A stretch of DNA of 53,463 nucleotides, taken from contig JAPHTF010000037.1 of NCBI GenBank assembly GCA_026197095.1, forward strand, positions 1-53,463, given 5' to 3'. Source of the stretch: Gammaproteobacteria bacterium (GTDB taxonomy: Bacteria; Pseudomonadota; Gammaproteobacteria; UBA6429; Thiohalophilaceae). Below are positions 26,224 through 34,717 of the stretch, one piece after another (within the stretch, counting starts at the first letter, position 1; every line of letters starts with the position of its first letter). A program made the position numbers and the translations under genes. The notes under the pieces were generated by a model. It was not told the DNA's origin and made no database searches. It worked only from the letters and a program-made list of their open reading frames with translations.

Positions 26224-26901
26224 ATGTCGACTTACTCGCAAACATTTAAAAACGGATTTTTTGCATTTGCCATTTCACTGTTATTTATTGCTAACAGCCA
26301 GGCCCAGGCCACTATTCAGCCACCCGATGAATTAATTAAAGACAATACAATAAAAATGCTCCGCTCAATTAACGAGCATCGCCCTGAAATTAAGAAAACG
26401 CCGGAAAAGCTGACCGCTTTAGTCGAAGAAATTATTTTGCCACACCTTGATTTTATTACGGCGTCTAAAATGGTCATGGGTAAATACTGGCGCCGAGCTG
26501 AAAAGGAACAAAAAATTAAATTTATTCGCGAATTTCGACTTTTACTTCTGCGTTTTTACTCCTCTGCACTCTCTGAATACCTGAATGGAAAAGATAATGA
26601 TTTAAAATTAGATCTTATAAAATATTTTCCCGTCACCCTTAAAGAAGGCGAAACAGCATTAACCGTGCGAGGTGAAGTAGAGCAGCAAAATGGTCCGGCC
26701 ATTCCCATTCACTACCGTATGCACCTTACCAGTAAGGGTTGGAAAATTTTTGATGTCTCAGTTGAAGGCATTAGTATGATTACGACTTATAAAAATAATT
26801 TTGCAACACAATTTCAGACAGACGGCATTGATGCACTCATTGTTTCTCTTGAAGAAAAAAACAAAGATATGCTGGCAACAAATACCAGTAAAACAAATTA
26901 A
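26224..26901 (+). CDS. MlaC/Ttg2D-type phospholipid-binding protein
   Basis: A 225-residue protein from the ATG at 26224, chosen over an upstream TTG because GGAG lies 8 bases ahead. The signal peptide (about residues 1-27, ending QAQA) leads to the MlaC pattern: LVEEIILPHLDFITASKMVMGKYWRRAEKEQKIKFIREFR and the GWKIFDVSVEGISMITTYKNNF motif. MlaC carries phospholipid across the periplasm between MlaA-OmpC and MlaFEDB. Here it is separate from any mlaFED genes and heads a unit with msrB, soxX and soxA. Confidence 0.88.
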   Translation: MSTYSQTFKNGFFAFAISLLFIANSQAQATIQPPDELIKDNTIKMLRSINEHRPEIKKTPEKLTALVEEIILPHLDFITASKMVMGKYWRRAEKEQKIKFIREFRLLLLRFYSSALSEYLNGKDNDLKLDLIKYFPVTLKEGETALTVRGEVEQQNGPAIPIHYRMHLTSKGWKIFDVSVEGISMITTYKNNFATQFQTDGIDALIVSLEEKNKDMLATNTSKTN

Positions 26902-26906
26902 ACCTT

Positions 26907-27314
26907 ATGTCAGAAAAATCAGAACAAGATTGGCAGAAAAGTCTTTCAGCAGAACAGTATAGAGTGATGCGTCAGCATGGCACTGAACACCCGTTCAGTG
27001 GAAAATATGCAGACTGTAAGACTAATGGCACCTATGTTTGTGCTGCTTGTGGTGAAGAACTCTTTTCATCAGAGACTAAATTTGATTCTGGAACAGGCTG
27101 GCCAAGTTATTATCAGGCTATTAATAAAACGGCTGTTGAGGAAACGGTGGACAACTCTTTAGGCATGTCTCGTGTTGAAGTACATTGCCAAAAGTGTGGT
27201 TCACACCTGGGGCATGTTTTTCCTGATGGGCCACAGCCTACAGGTTTACGTTACTGCATAAACTCTGTTTCACTTAATTTAATTGAAAAATCACCTTTAG
27301 AAGAAAAAGAATAA
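26907..27314 (+). CDS. msrB: Peptide-methionine (R)-S-oxide reductase
   Basis: A 135-residue MsrB. The structural zinc pairs are CAAC (Cys45, Cys48) and CQKC (Cys94, Cys97), and the catalytic Cys117 is in GLRYCINSVSL. The FDSGTGWPSYY motif is conserved. No signal peptide is visible, so the cytoplasmic form is predicted. It starts 5 bases after the mlaC stop, so the two are cotranscribed. Confidence 0.95.
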   Translation: MSEKSEQDWQKSLSAEQYRVMRQHGTEHPFSGKYADCKTNGTYVCAACGEELFSSETKFDSGTGWPSYYQAINKTAVEETVDNSLGMSRVEVHCQKCGSHLGHVFPDGPQPTGLRYCINSVSLNLIEKSPLEEKE

Positions 27315-27391
27315 CCTTACTACTGTATTTTTTTCACACGGTCATGTATTTTAAAAAAGACTTCAGTCTGGTGCTTGGAGAAAATACAACA

Positions 27392-27862
27392 ATGAATACC
27401 CGGAATATTAATCACACTCTACATTTATTTGTCGTGTTATTAATGTCCTTTGCTATAACGTCCCCCTCTAACGCTGCTCAAAAATTTCACCCATGGAAAA
27501 TGGAAAACTACGCCATAAATAAACCTTTAGGTGGTTTTAGTGGTAATGCGCAGCGCGGCCGTAAAATCGTGATAGATAAAGATAAAGGTAATTGCCTGGC
27601 CTGCCACGCATTACCCATTGCTGAAGAATCTTTTCATGGCACAGTAGGCCCTGCCTTACATGGCATTGCTTCACGCTTAACCCGGGCACAATTACGCTTA
27701 CGTGTTGCTGATGAACAGAAAGTTAACCCAATGACGATCATGCCCGGCTTTTATAAAAATCCTAAAGAGAACAACCGGGTTGATGATGAATACTGGGGTA
27801 AACCCGTGTTGACTGCTCAGGAAGCTGAGGATGTTATTGCTTATTTAATGACGCTTAAATAA
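27392..27862 (+). CDS. soxX: SoxX, c-type cytochrome subunit of the Sox thiosulfate-oxidising complex
   Basis: The ATG at 27392 is preferred to the upstream one because TTGGAG precedes it and it gives a good signal peptide (MNTRNINHTLHLFVVLLMSF...NA). The 156-residue protein carries one haem motif CLACH (Cys68, Cys71, His72) and a Met-rich stretch with MTIMPGFYKN that holds the axial ligand. SoxX pairs with SoxA to conjugate thiosulfate to the carrier SoxYZ in the periplasm. SoxY, SoxZ and SoxB are not in this window. Confidence 0.92.
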   Translation: MNTRNINHTLHLFVVLLMSFAITSPSNAAQKFHPWKMENYAINKPLGGFSGNAQRGRKIVIDKDKGNCLACHALPIAEESFHGTVGPALHGIASRLTRAQLRLRVADEQKVNPMTIMPGFYKNPKENNRVDDEYWGKPVLTAQEAEDVIAYLMTLK

Positions 27863-27873
27863 AAATAAACTTT

Positions 27874-28647
27874 ATGATTAATAACAAAAAACTTTTAGCC
27901 TGTGTTTTTCTACTACCTGTTTTATTTTTAAACTCGGTCACAGCACGCGATCTCAAATCCGGTTCTGAATACTTAACCCCGGCAACACGTGAAATGCAAA
28001 ATGATGAATTTGCAAACCCGGGGATGACAGCCGTAGAAGAAGGTCGTATAGAATTTCATCGCGCGGGCGTCAATGAAAAAACCTGCGCAACGTGCCATGG
28101 TGAAAACGGCAGTAAATTCGACTTAAAAAAAATTGCCAGCTATCCCGTATACAATAAAGAATACGAAAAACCTTTTACTCTACAAGAGCAAATAAATTTT
28201 TGTGGTGAAGAATACCTGGACAATGTGCCCTATGTTTATGACTGTGTCGACCTGGTTGAAATCGAAAGCTACGTTCGTTACTTGGCGCGAGGTGAAAAAG
28301 TAAATGTCACTATCACAGAATCCCTTAAGCCATTTTATGAAAAAGGTAAAAAAATCTACAACACCCGCTATGGGCAAATGAACATGGCCTGTAATGTTTG
28401 CCATGATCAATTTGATGGCCAACGCTTACGTGGGCAAGTACTCAGCCAGGGACACAGTAATGGTTTTCCTTTGTATCGTTTGGGAAGCGGTAAAATGACC
28501 AGCTTACATGGCCGCATCAAGGAATGTTTTCGTTCCTTCAGGGCTGAACCTTTTTTCTTAGGCTCAGAAGAACTGATTAGCCTTGAACTCTATTTGCATG
28601 CCAGGGGTAACGGTTTAGCAATTGAAACACCGGCTGTTCGATACTAA
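27874..28647 (+). CDS. soxA: SoxA, dihaem cytochrome subunit of the Sox complex
   Basis: A 257-residue protein with a signal peptide (about residues 1-24) and two haem motifs, CATCH (Cys71, Cys74, His75) and CNVCH (Cys173, Cys176, His177). The catalytic Cys ligand, found as a persulfide in characterised SoxA, is Cys218 in RIKECFRSFRAEP. Other conserved cysteines are Cys110 and Cys124. The gene follows soxX by 11 bases and the pair forms the SoxXA complex. A hairpin terminator follows. Confidence 0.93.
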   Translation: MINNKKLLACVFLLPVLFLNSVTARDLKSGSEYLTPATREMQNDEFANPGMTAVEEGRIEFHRAGVNEKTCATCHGENGSKFDLKKIASYPVYNKEYEKPFTLQEQINFCGEEYLDNVPYVYDCVDLVEIESYVRYLARGEKVNVTITESLKPFYEKGKKIYNTRYGQMNMACNVCHDQFDGQRLRGQVLSQGHSNGFPLYRLGSGKMTSLHGRIKECFRSFRAEPFFLGSEELISLELYLHARGNGLAIETPAVRY

Positions 28648-28670
28648 AAATAGCCCCTGTTTTTAAAATA

Positions 28671-28711
28671 AAAAAAACGGAAGCAACTTTTATATTGATT
28701 CCGCTTTTTTT
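28671..28711 (+). terminator. Terminator after soxA
   Basis: A stem of about nine pairs (CGGAAGCAA with TTGATTCCG, one mismatch) flanked by A and T runs lies between soxA and the convergent TRAP lipoprotein gene. It can work on both strands. Confidence 0.75.
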
Positions 28712-28727
28712 GTCAGTAAAAATTAAT

Positions 28728-29849
28728 TTACTTTAAGCTACGTGCCCGTAAAAATGCCTTCTCTGAAATTTCATGCCAGGCATCAACTTGCTCACGATAG
28801 GTTTTAAACGAACTGTATATACGTTTAGCGGTTTCATCTTTTGCTGCTAACTCTGCAACAACCTCATCTGAAATTTTACGTAATTCTTTTAAAACATCAT
28901 CCGGGAAGGCGCGTAACTGAACTTTATGTTCATTGACTAATGTTACTAAGGCTGCATTATTTCGTGCTGTATATTCAGCTAACATATCCTGATTTGCTAC
29001 CTTGCATGCACTGAGCACAATTTCTTGTAAATCAGCCGGTAATGCATCAAAAGCATCTTTATTAATAATCGCTTCAAGTGTTGTGCCTGGTTCATGCCAG
29101 CCCGGGTAGTAGTAATACTTTGCTACCTTATAAAAACCAAAAGCTAAATCATTATATGGGCCGACCCATTCTGTTGCATCTAGTGCACCCGTTTGCAGTG
29201 CAGTATAAAGTTCGCCACCCGGTAAATTAACCGGCGTTCCACCCGCGCGCTTAAATACTTCACCCCCTAAACCAGGGATACGCATTTTCAGACCTTTAAG
29301 ATCTTCAAGTGAATTAATTTCTCTGTTAAACCAGCCACCCATTTGCACACCGGTATTTCCAGCGGCTGCCGGGACTAAATTATATTGTGCGTAAACTTCT
29401 TGCCACAGTTTTAAGCCACCACCATGGTATAACCAGCCATTCATTTCCTGTGCGGTTAAACCAAATGGTACCGTTGAGAAAAACTGAATGGCTTCATTTT
29501 TTCCTTTCCAGTAATAAGCCGATCCATGCCCCATTTCTGCTGTACCGCTTGAGACAGCATCAAACACTTCAAATGCGGGTACTAATTCTTTTGCACCATA
29601 CACTTTTACCTGAATTCGACCACCACTCATTTTGGTGATCATTTCTGCAACGGTGTTCGCACCTGTGCCAAGACCAGGAAAATTTTTTGGCCAGGTCGTG
29701 ACCATTTTCCAGTGATGCACTTTTGTCGCTTTCGCTTTTTCAGTCGTACCCTTTTCCTGCCCATCTTGTTTGGAGCAACCTGCTGTCATAATCAGGCAAA
29801 CAGCTAAAAAACTGATGCTCAATTTAGTGATTAAATTGTTTCTTTTCAT
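28728..29849 (-). CDS. TRAP-type (DctP/TakP) solute-binding lipoprotein
   Basis: A 373-residue protein with lipobox MTAGC (mature Cys25), then the TRAP receptor pattern: KMVTTWPKNFPGLGTGANTVAEMI, the ligand-binding Arg region in LKMRIPGLGGEVFKRAGGTPV and GALDATEWVGPYNDL. These lines resemble the alpha-keto-acid and carboxylate-binding group. No DctQ or DctM membrane genes are adjacent, so the partner must lie elsewhere. The protein is lipid-anchored, unlike most TRAP receptors, which are free in the periplasm. It converges with soxA across the terminator. Confidence 0.88.
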   Translation of the reverse strand: MKRNNLITKLSISFLAVCLIMTAGCSKQDGQEKGTTEKAKATKVHHWKMVTTWPKNFPGLGTGANTVAEMITKMSGGRIQVKVYGAKELVPAFEVFDAVSSGTAEMGHGSAYYWKGKNEAIQFFSTVPFGLTAQEMNGWLYHGGGLKLWQEVYAQYNLVPAAAGNTGVQMGGWFNREINSLEDLKGLKMRIPGLGGEVFKRAGGTPVNLPGGELYTALQTGALDATEWVGPYNDLAFGFYKVAKYYYYPGWHEPGTTLEAIINKDAFDALPADLQEIVLSACKVANQDMLAEYTARNNAALVTLVNEHKVQLRAFPDDVLKELRKISDEVVAELAAKDETAKRIYSSFKTYREQVDAWHEISEKAFLRARSLK

Positions 29850-30145
29850 GACGCTTCCTTATTTTTGTTAATCTATTTTATTAATATGAGCTCTAATCAC
29901 TTTGCACTAGCTGTTCTTAACTGATCCTGAGCAACTTGATCCTGTTCCTTATCATAAGCAAGCTTCAAGTAAATACTGCCATCAAGAAAATATTTTTCTC
30001 AATTTCCAGGCAACATTAGAAAACACTTAAATTACGGCTTATTCGTTATTTTTTATAGTATCAAGGCACTGATTCTGACATGATATTACTCTGTTTTAAA
30101 AGGGCGTAACTTCTCTTTACATAATAAAAATAAAGAAAAATTAAA
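29850..30145. other. Gene-free stretch with a possible coding remnant
   Basis: This region separates the TRAP receptor from the GGDEF/EAL gene, both of which start from it. On the minus strand a 33-codon open stretch at 29897-29998 reads like a protein end (EKYFLDGSIYLKLAYDKEQD and then QVAQDQLRTASAK) but has no ATG and is preceded by a stop. It may be the tail of a decayed gene. No clear promoter pair was found. Confidence 0.35.
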
Positions 30146-33025
30146 ATGAAACAGGCACTTTTACTTATTCAACGGCGTTTATTCATCGTCACGCTAATCA
30201 GCTTCGCAATAACACCGGTTATTGGTTACGCCACTGCCAGTTTTTTTGACATGGTTGAACTTACAAGTTTATTTACCGGCAATTCTGGCCTTGCATTAAT
30301 TGCTATCTATAGCAGCTTATTACTTTGGTGTGCCGCTCATTTTAAAAATTTTTTACAGCCTATTATTAACTGGAAACTGCATCACCCCGATAATAACTTT
30401 TTACCTGATGAACTGAATGTACAATTACAAAGCTTTGGTAATCGTTACTGGATGTTTTTTTTACTTTATATTCTGACTATACCCACAATACATCACTGGT
30501 TTTTACAGTCTGCAGGCATCACCGTCAGTGTCTCTTCATTACTGCAATTCATTTTATTACAGTTAACCATTACTATTTTAGTCGGCTTACCGGGATACCT
30601 TGATGGTTTATCAACATTAGGCAAACTCACGCGTTACACGGGCTTATCCAATGTGCAGGTGAGCATGCGTACCAAAATGTTGTTAGTCGGTGGTTACATT
30701 CCACTTTTAACAACCTCTATTTTATTAAAATATTACTGGTGGCAAACCGGCTTTATCTCACATGAAGTTGTGCTGGCATGGGCATTAATGGGACTCGCCA
30801 CGATTCTTTCAACCATTGTGGCTTATCGCAGTTTAACGCAATCACTAAAACCGGTAGAAATGGTGACATCAAATACGGGGGCGACCAGCCATGCGGATTT
30901 GGCAAAACAATTACAGCCGCATTCCAATGATGAGATTGGTTTTTTAGTCCAGACTTTAAGCCGCCTTTTTCATCGTGTCGGCGAACAAGACACCTATGTT
31001 CAGGCCATTGTTGAACATGCTGCTGAATGCATTATTGTGGTTAACGATACACAACAAATTGAAGTGTTTAATCCTGCTGCTGAACGCCTTTTTGGTTATC
31101 AAGGCAACGAAATTTGCCATCGCAATTTATCCTGGTTATTACCCAACCTGACCTTACCTAAAGAAAATAATAAAAAGGATGTCATTCATCAGGAAATGAA
31201 GGTTGCTCACCGTAACGGATGCAAACTCACCGTCTCCATGCACATAAGTCACATGCATATGAATGATGTGCTCTATTATATTTTACTTATTGCAGACATT
31301 ACCGAAAGCAAAGCCACTGAAACAATGTTGCTTGAAGCAGAAGAACGCTACCGCAACCTGGTTGTCACGGCACATGATTTAGTCTGGAGTATGGATACGC
31401 AAGGACGCTGGACTTATCTTAATTCAGCTGCTCATCATATCTATGGTTATGATGCTAAAGAACTTCTGAATGAATCTTTATCCATGTTACAAACGAAAGA
31501 ATCTAAAAAACGCGATGAACAAGCGTTTGCTTCTGTGCTTCAGGGAAATGAATTACTTGGCTATGAAACGGTACATTTAGATAAAGACGGCCAGGCACGA
31601 CAAATCAGTTTTAATGCCTGCCCGCATATTGGGTCGGATGGAAAAGTACAGTATATCACTGGCACAGCGCGAGACATTACTGAACAAAAAGCCTATGAAA
31701 CTGAACTCACTTACCAGGCGCAACATGACAAGTTAACAGGTTTACAAAACAGAAGTTTTTTCCAGGAGGAACTCGAATGTTTAATTAGTCGTATTGGGCG
31801 CAGAAATGAAACATGTGCTTTAATTTATCTTGATCTTGACCAGTTTAAATACGTTAATGACACCATCGGTCATGCTGCTGGCGACGACTTACTAATAGAA
31901 GTCGCACAATTATTAAAAGACAAGTTACGCGATGGCGATTTACTTGCACGTTTCGGTGGCGATGAATTTACTATTTTGCTTTATGATACCAATGATCAGG
32001 CTGTTGAGATTATTGCGCATAACTTATTAGGTTTTTTTGAATCCTATAAATTTTATTCAAAAGGCCAGCACTTTAATATCACTTGCAGCATGGGCATCAC
32101 CTACATTAATAAAAAAACCAAGTCAGCTGAAAGTGCTTTATCGCAGGCTGATATCGCTTGTAACATGGCAAAAACACAAGGACGAAATACTTTCCATATT
32201 TATGATGTGGCAAATAAACAACTTGATGGCATGACTGAAGACATCGGCTGGGCAAGCCGTGTTAAAAGTGCTTATGAAAATGATCTCTTCTCTTTAGTTT
32301 ATCAGCCCATTATTTCTGTGCACGATGGCAAAGTTGAAGATTATGAAGTCTTGCTAAGAATGGACCTCGATGATGGGCAACGCATTTTACCGGGTGGTTT
32401 TATTCCGGCCGCTGAACGTTTTGGCTTAATTAATAACGTTGATCGCTGGACAGTACGCAGCGCCATGCGCGCACTGGTAAAGCTGCATGAAAAAAACAGC
32501 AGCATTCGTTTTGCCATCAACCTTTCCGGCCGCGCCTTTGAAGACAAGGAATTATTACCCATGATTCAGGGTATTCTGGATAACACCAAGTTAGAGCCCA
32601 CCAGCCTGACCTTTGAAATTACTGAAACAGCAGCTATTGCAAACTTAACTGCAGCAAAAAACTTTATTGCAAAACTTAAAGATATGGGTTGCCAGTTTGC
32701 TCTTGATGATTTTGGAACAGGCTTCTGCTCATTTGCTTACTTAAAGAATTTGCCAGTCGATAAACTAAAGATTGATGGCTCATTTGTACAGTCACTCGAT
32801 ACTTCAAAAGTTGACCGCGCTATGGTGAAGTCTATGCACCAAATTGCACATGCACTTGATAAAAAAACTATTGCCGAATTTGTACAAAATGAAAAAACAC
32901 TGAATATTTTAAAAGACTACGGCGTTGATTTTGCGCAAGGTCATCATATCGGTAAACCCTTGCCAACTATTGATACACAACAAATTTTCATTCCGCCTTC
33001 AGCCAAAAAAATTATTTATAGCTAG
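30146..33025 (+). CDS. Membrane PAS-GGDEF-EAL cyclic-di-GMP protein
   Basis: A 959-residue protein: about 5-6 membrane helices in the first 240 residues, a HAMP-like linker, two PAS domains (about 285-390 and 400-525), GGDEF (about 535-690) and EAL (about 700-950). The GGDEF motif RFGGDEFT is intact with an RxxD inhibitory-site motif (RDGD) five residues before it. EAL key residues are retained: YEVLLRM, FAINLSG, FEITETA, LDDFGTGFCSF and AQGHHIGKP. Both cyclase and phosphodiesterase activity are therefore possible. The membrane sensor part is not a recognised family. Confidence 0.9.
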   Translation: MKQALLLIQRRLFIVTLISFAITPVIGYATASFFDMVELTSLFTGNSGLALIAIYSSLLLWCAAHFKNFLQPIINWKLHHPDNNFLPDELNVQLQSFGNRYWMFFLLYILTIPTIHHWFLQSAGITVSVSSLLQFILLQLTITILVGLPGYLDGLSTLGKLTRYTGLSNVQVSMRTKMLLVGGYIPLLTTSILLKYYWWQTGFISHEVVLAWALMGLATILSTIVAYRSLTQSLKPVEMVTSNTGATSHADLAKQLQPHSNDEIGFLVQTLSRLFHRVGEQDTYVQAIVEHAAECIIVVNDTQQIEVFNPAAERLFGYQGNEICHRNLSWLLPNLTLPKENNKKDVIHQEMKVAHRNGCKLTVSMHISHMHMNDVLYYILLIADITESKATETMLLEAEERYRNLVVTAHDLVWSMDTQGRWTYLNSAAHHIYGYDAKELLNESLSMLQTKESKKRDEQAFASVLQGNELLGYETVHLDKDGQARQISFNACPHIGSDGKVQYITGTARDITEQKAYETELTYQAQHDKLTGLQNRSFFQEELECLISRIGRRNETCALIYLDLDQFKYVNDTIGHAAGDDLLIEVAQLLKDKLRDGDLLARFGGDEFTILLYDTNDQAVEIIAHNLLGFFESYKFYSKGQHFNITCSMGITYINKKTKSAESALSQADIACNMAKTQGRNTFHIYDVANKQLDGMTEDIGWASRVKSAYENDLFSLVYQPIISVHDGKVEDYEVLLRMDLDDGQRILPGGFIPAAERFGLINNVDRWTVRSAMRALVKLHEKNSSIRFAINLSGRAFEDKELLPMIQGILDNTKLEPTSLTFEITETAAIANLTAAKNFIAKLKDMGCQFALDDFGTGFCSFAYLKNLPVDKLKIDGSFVQSLDTSKVDRAMVKSMHQIAHALDKKTIAEFVQNEKTLNILKDYGVDFAQGHHIGKPLPTIDTQQIFIPPSAKKIIYS

Positions 33026-33188
33026 AGCGCTGCGATTCTAATTCACTGGCAAAAGACGATAGCAAAAACGTAGAACATTTGATATCGGCACACAACTTCT
33101 AGGAAATAAAACAATATTCATTTCTCACAATGCTTTAATTTGCCATTAATTAAAAACCAGAGCCATTTCAAATATAAGAATTAAAATA

Positions 33189-34079
33189 ATGAAACTAAAA
33201 ATTGTATTACAAACCATTCGTCCATCATTTCTTATTTTAACACCTGTTTGTTTATTTTTAGGTTTAAGCACTTCGCTGACAGCCGGGTCGCCACTAAATT
33301 TTCCTCTGTTTTTTCTTATATTAACCGGTGCAGTTTCTGCTCATATAAGCGTAAACATGCTTAATGAATACTACGATTTTAAAAGTGGGCTCGACTTAAA
33401 AACAACAAGAACACCCTTTAGCGGGGGCAGTGGCGCATTACCTGACAATCCAGCAATGGCTGAGCCAGTATTAATTGCCGCAGTGGTATCATTGTTGATC
33501 GCCATCATTATTGGCATCTATCTTATTCTTATACGTGGCATGCTTATCCTGCCAATTGGCATAGTGGGTTTAGCATTGATTATTACCTATACGCAATGGC
33601 TTAACCGTTTACCTTTTTTATGCCTCATTGCGCCTGGTTTAGGCTTTGGTGTCCTGATGGTTGTCGGTACGCATGTGATATTAAAAGGAGAGCACTCCCA
33701 GTTAGCCTGGCTGCTAGCACTCATTCCTTTTTTTCTGATCAATAACCTGCTGCTATTAAATCAATACCCCGATATAAAAGCTGATGCCAGTGTTGGCCGA
33801 AATACTTTTCCAATTGCCTTTGGCCTGGTTACAAGTAACATTGTTTATGCGCTTTTTATATTGGCCGCGTATTCATTACTTTTGTTTTATATTGTTAAGG
33901 GGTACATACCGAAGCTGAGTATTATTGCTTTAATTCCTATGCCATTTTCCATATTTGCACTTAGTGGTGCAGTTAAATATACCGCGAACATTGGTAATTA
34001 CCCTCAATACATGGGCGCAAATGTAGTGGCGGCAATATCAACGCCACTCTTGCTTGGGATTTCTATAATCAATGCCTGA
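33189..34079 (+). CDS. UbiA-superfamily prenyltransferase (MenA-like)
   Basis: A 296-residue membrane protein with about eight helices. The first Asp-rich site is NEYYDFKSGLD and the second is YPDIKADASVGRNTF, both diagnostic of UbiA-type prenyltransferases that join a polyprenyl diphosphate to an aromatic ring. The pattern is nearer to MenA-like members than to UbiA itself. With ubiquinone genes nearby, a separate acceptor is possible; the substrate is not given by sequence. Confidence 0.85.
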   Translation: MKLKIVLQTIRPSFLILTPVCLFLGLSTSLTAGSPLNFPLFFLILTGAVSAHISVNMLNEYYDFKSGLDLKTTRTPFSGGSGALPDNPAMAEPVLIAAVVSLLIAIIIGIYLILIRGMLILPIGIVGLALIITYTQWLNRLPFLCLIAPGLGFGVLMVVGTHVILKGEHSQLAWLLALIPFFLINNLLLLNQYPDIKADASVGRNTFPIAFGLVTSNIVYALFILAAYSLLLFYIVKGYIPKLSIIALIPMPFSIFALSGAVKYTANIGNYPQYMGANVVAAISTPLLLGISIINA

Positions 34080-34255
34080 TAAAGGTATTCCCCATTCTGA
34101 TTATTGAGTACGATAACCCCATCAATGCAGGTATGTATGGAAAAGTCATCTGCTTATATCTGCAAAACACACTTCCCTAACAGTTTTATTTGCATTTAAA
34201 TCTGTATCGTAAATAATGACTATTTAAGTATTTTTACTTTTTAGGAGTAAACAAT

Positions 34256-34717
34256 ATGCGTGCTGTTTTATTGATAATCACTACTTTTCTTGCTTTGCCG
34301 GTTATGGCTGAGCCACCGCAAGGTTACCCGTTTCTGCCATTTGATAAAGCCATGCAACAGGCTCGCTCTGAGAATAAACTACTCTTCGTTTATTTTGGGC
34401 GGTACGGATGCGGCTATTGTGAAAAAACCAACAAGGAAGCCTTTTCAGATAACAAGGTGCGCGAAACCTATAGCAAAAACTATGTATTAACCTATGTCGA
34501 TTCAGAAAGCGGTAAACGTTTGCGCCTGCCCAGTGGCGAGCGAGTGACCGAGCGAGAGGTAGGTACTCGTTATAATGCATTTGTTACGCCCGTGTTTACT
34601 TTTATGACAGCCAAAGGCAAACCACTATTACGCCTTGTGGGCGTACAGCGCATTGAAGATTTACAGGAAGCAAATGACAAAGTACAGCAATTCCTGAATA
34701 AAGAGGTCAAACCATGA
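34256..34717 (+). CDS. Exported thioredoxin-fold protein (CGYC)
   Basis: A 153-residue protein with a signal peptide (MRAVLLIITTFLALPVMA) and a thioredoxin-like domain with active site CGYC in LFVYFGRYGCGYCEKTNKEAF. The cis-Pro region is NAFVTPVFTFM. It resembles the SoxW/DUF255-type periplasmic thioredoxins that reduce or protect partner cysteines. Its stop overlaps the start of the next gene by four bases (ATGA), so the two are translationally coupled. The ribosome binding site AGGAG lies upstream of the ATG. Confidence 0.85.
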   Translation: MRAVLLIITTFLALPVMAEPPQGYPFLPFDKAMQQARSENKLLFVYFGRYGCGYCEKTNKEAFSDNKVRETYSKNYVLTYVDSESGKRLRLPSGERVTEREVGTRYNAFVTPVFTFMTAKGKPLLRLVGVQRIEDLQEANDKVQQFLNKEVKP

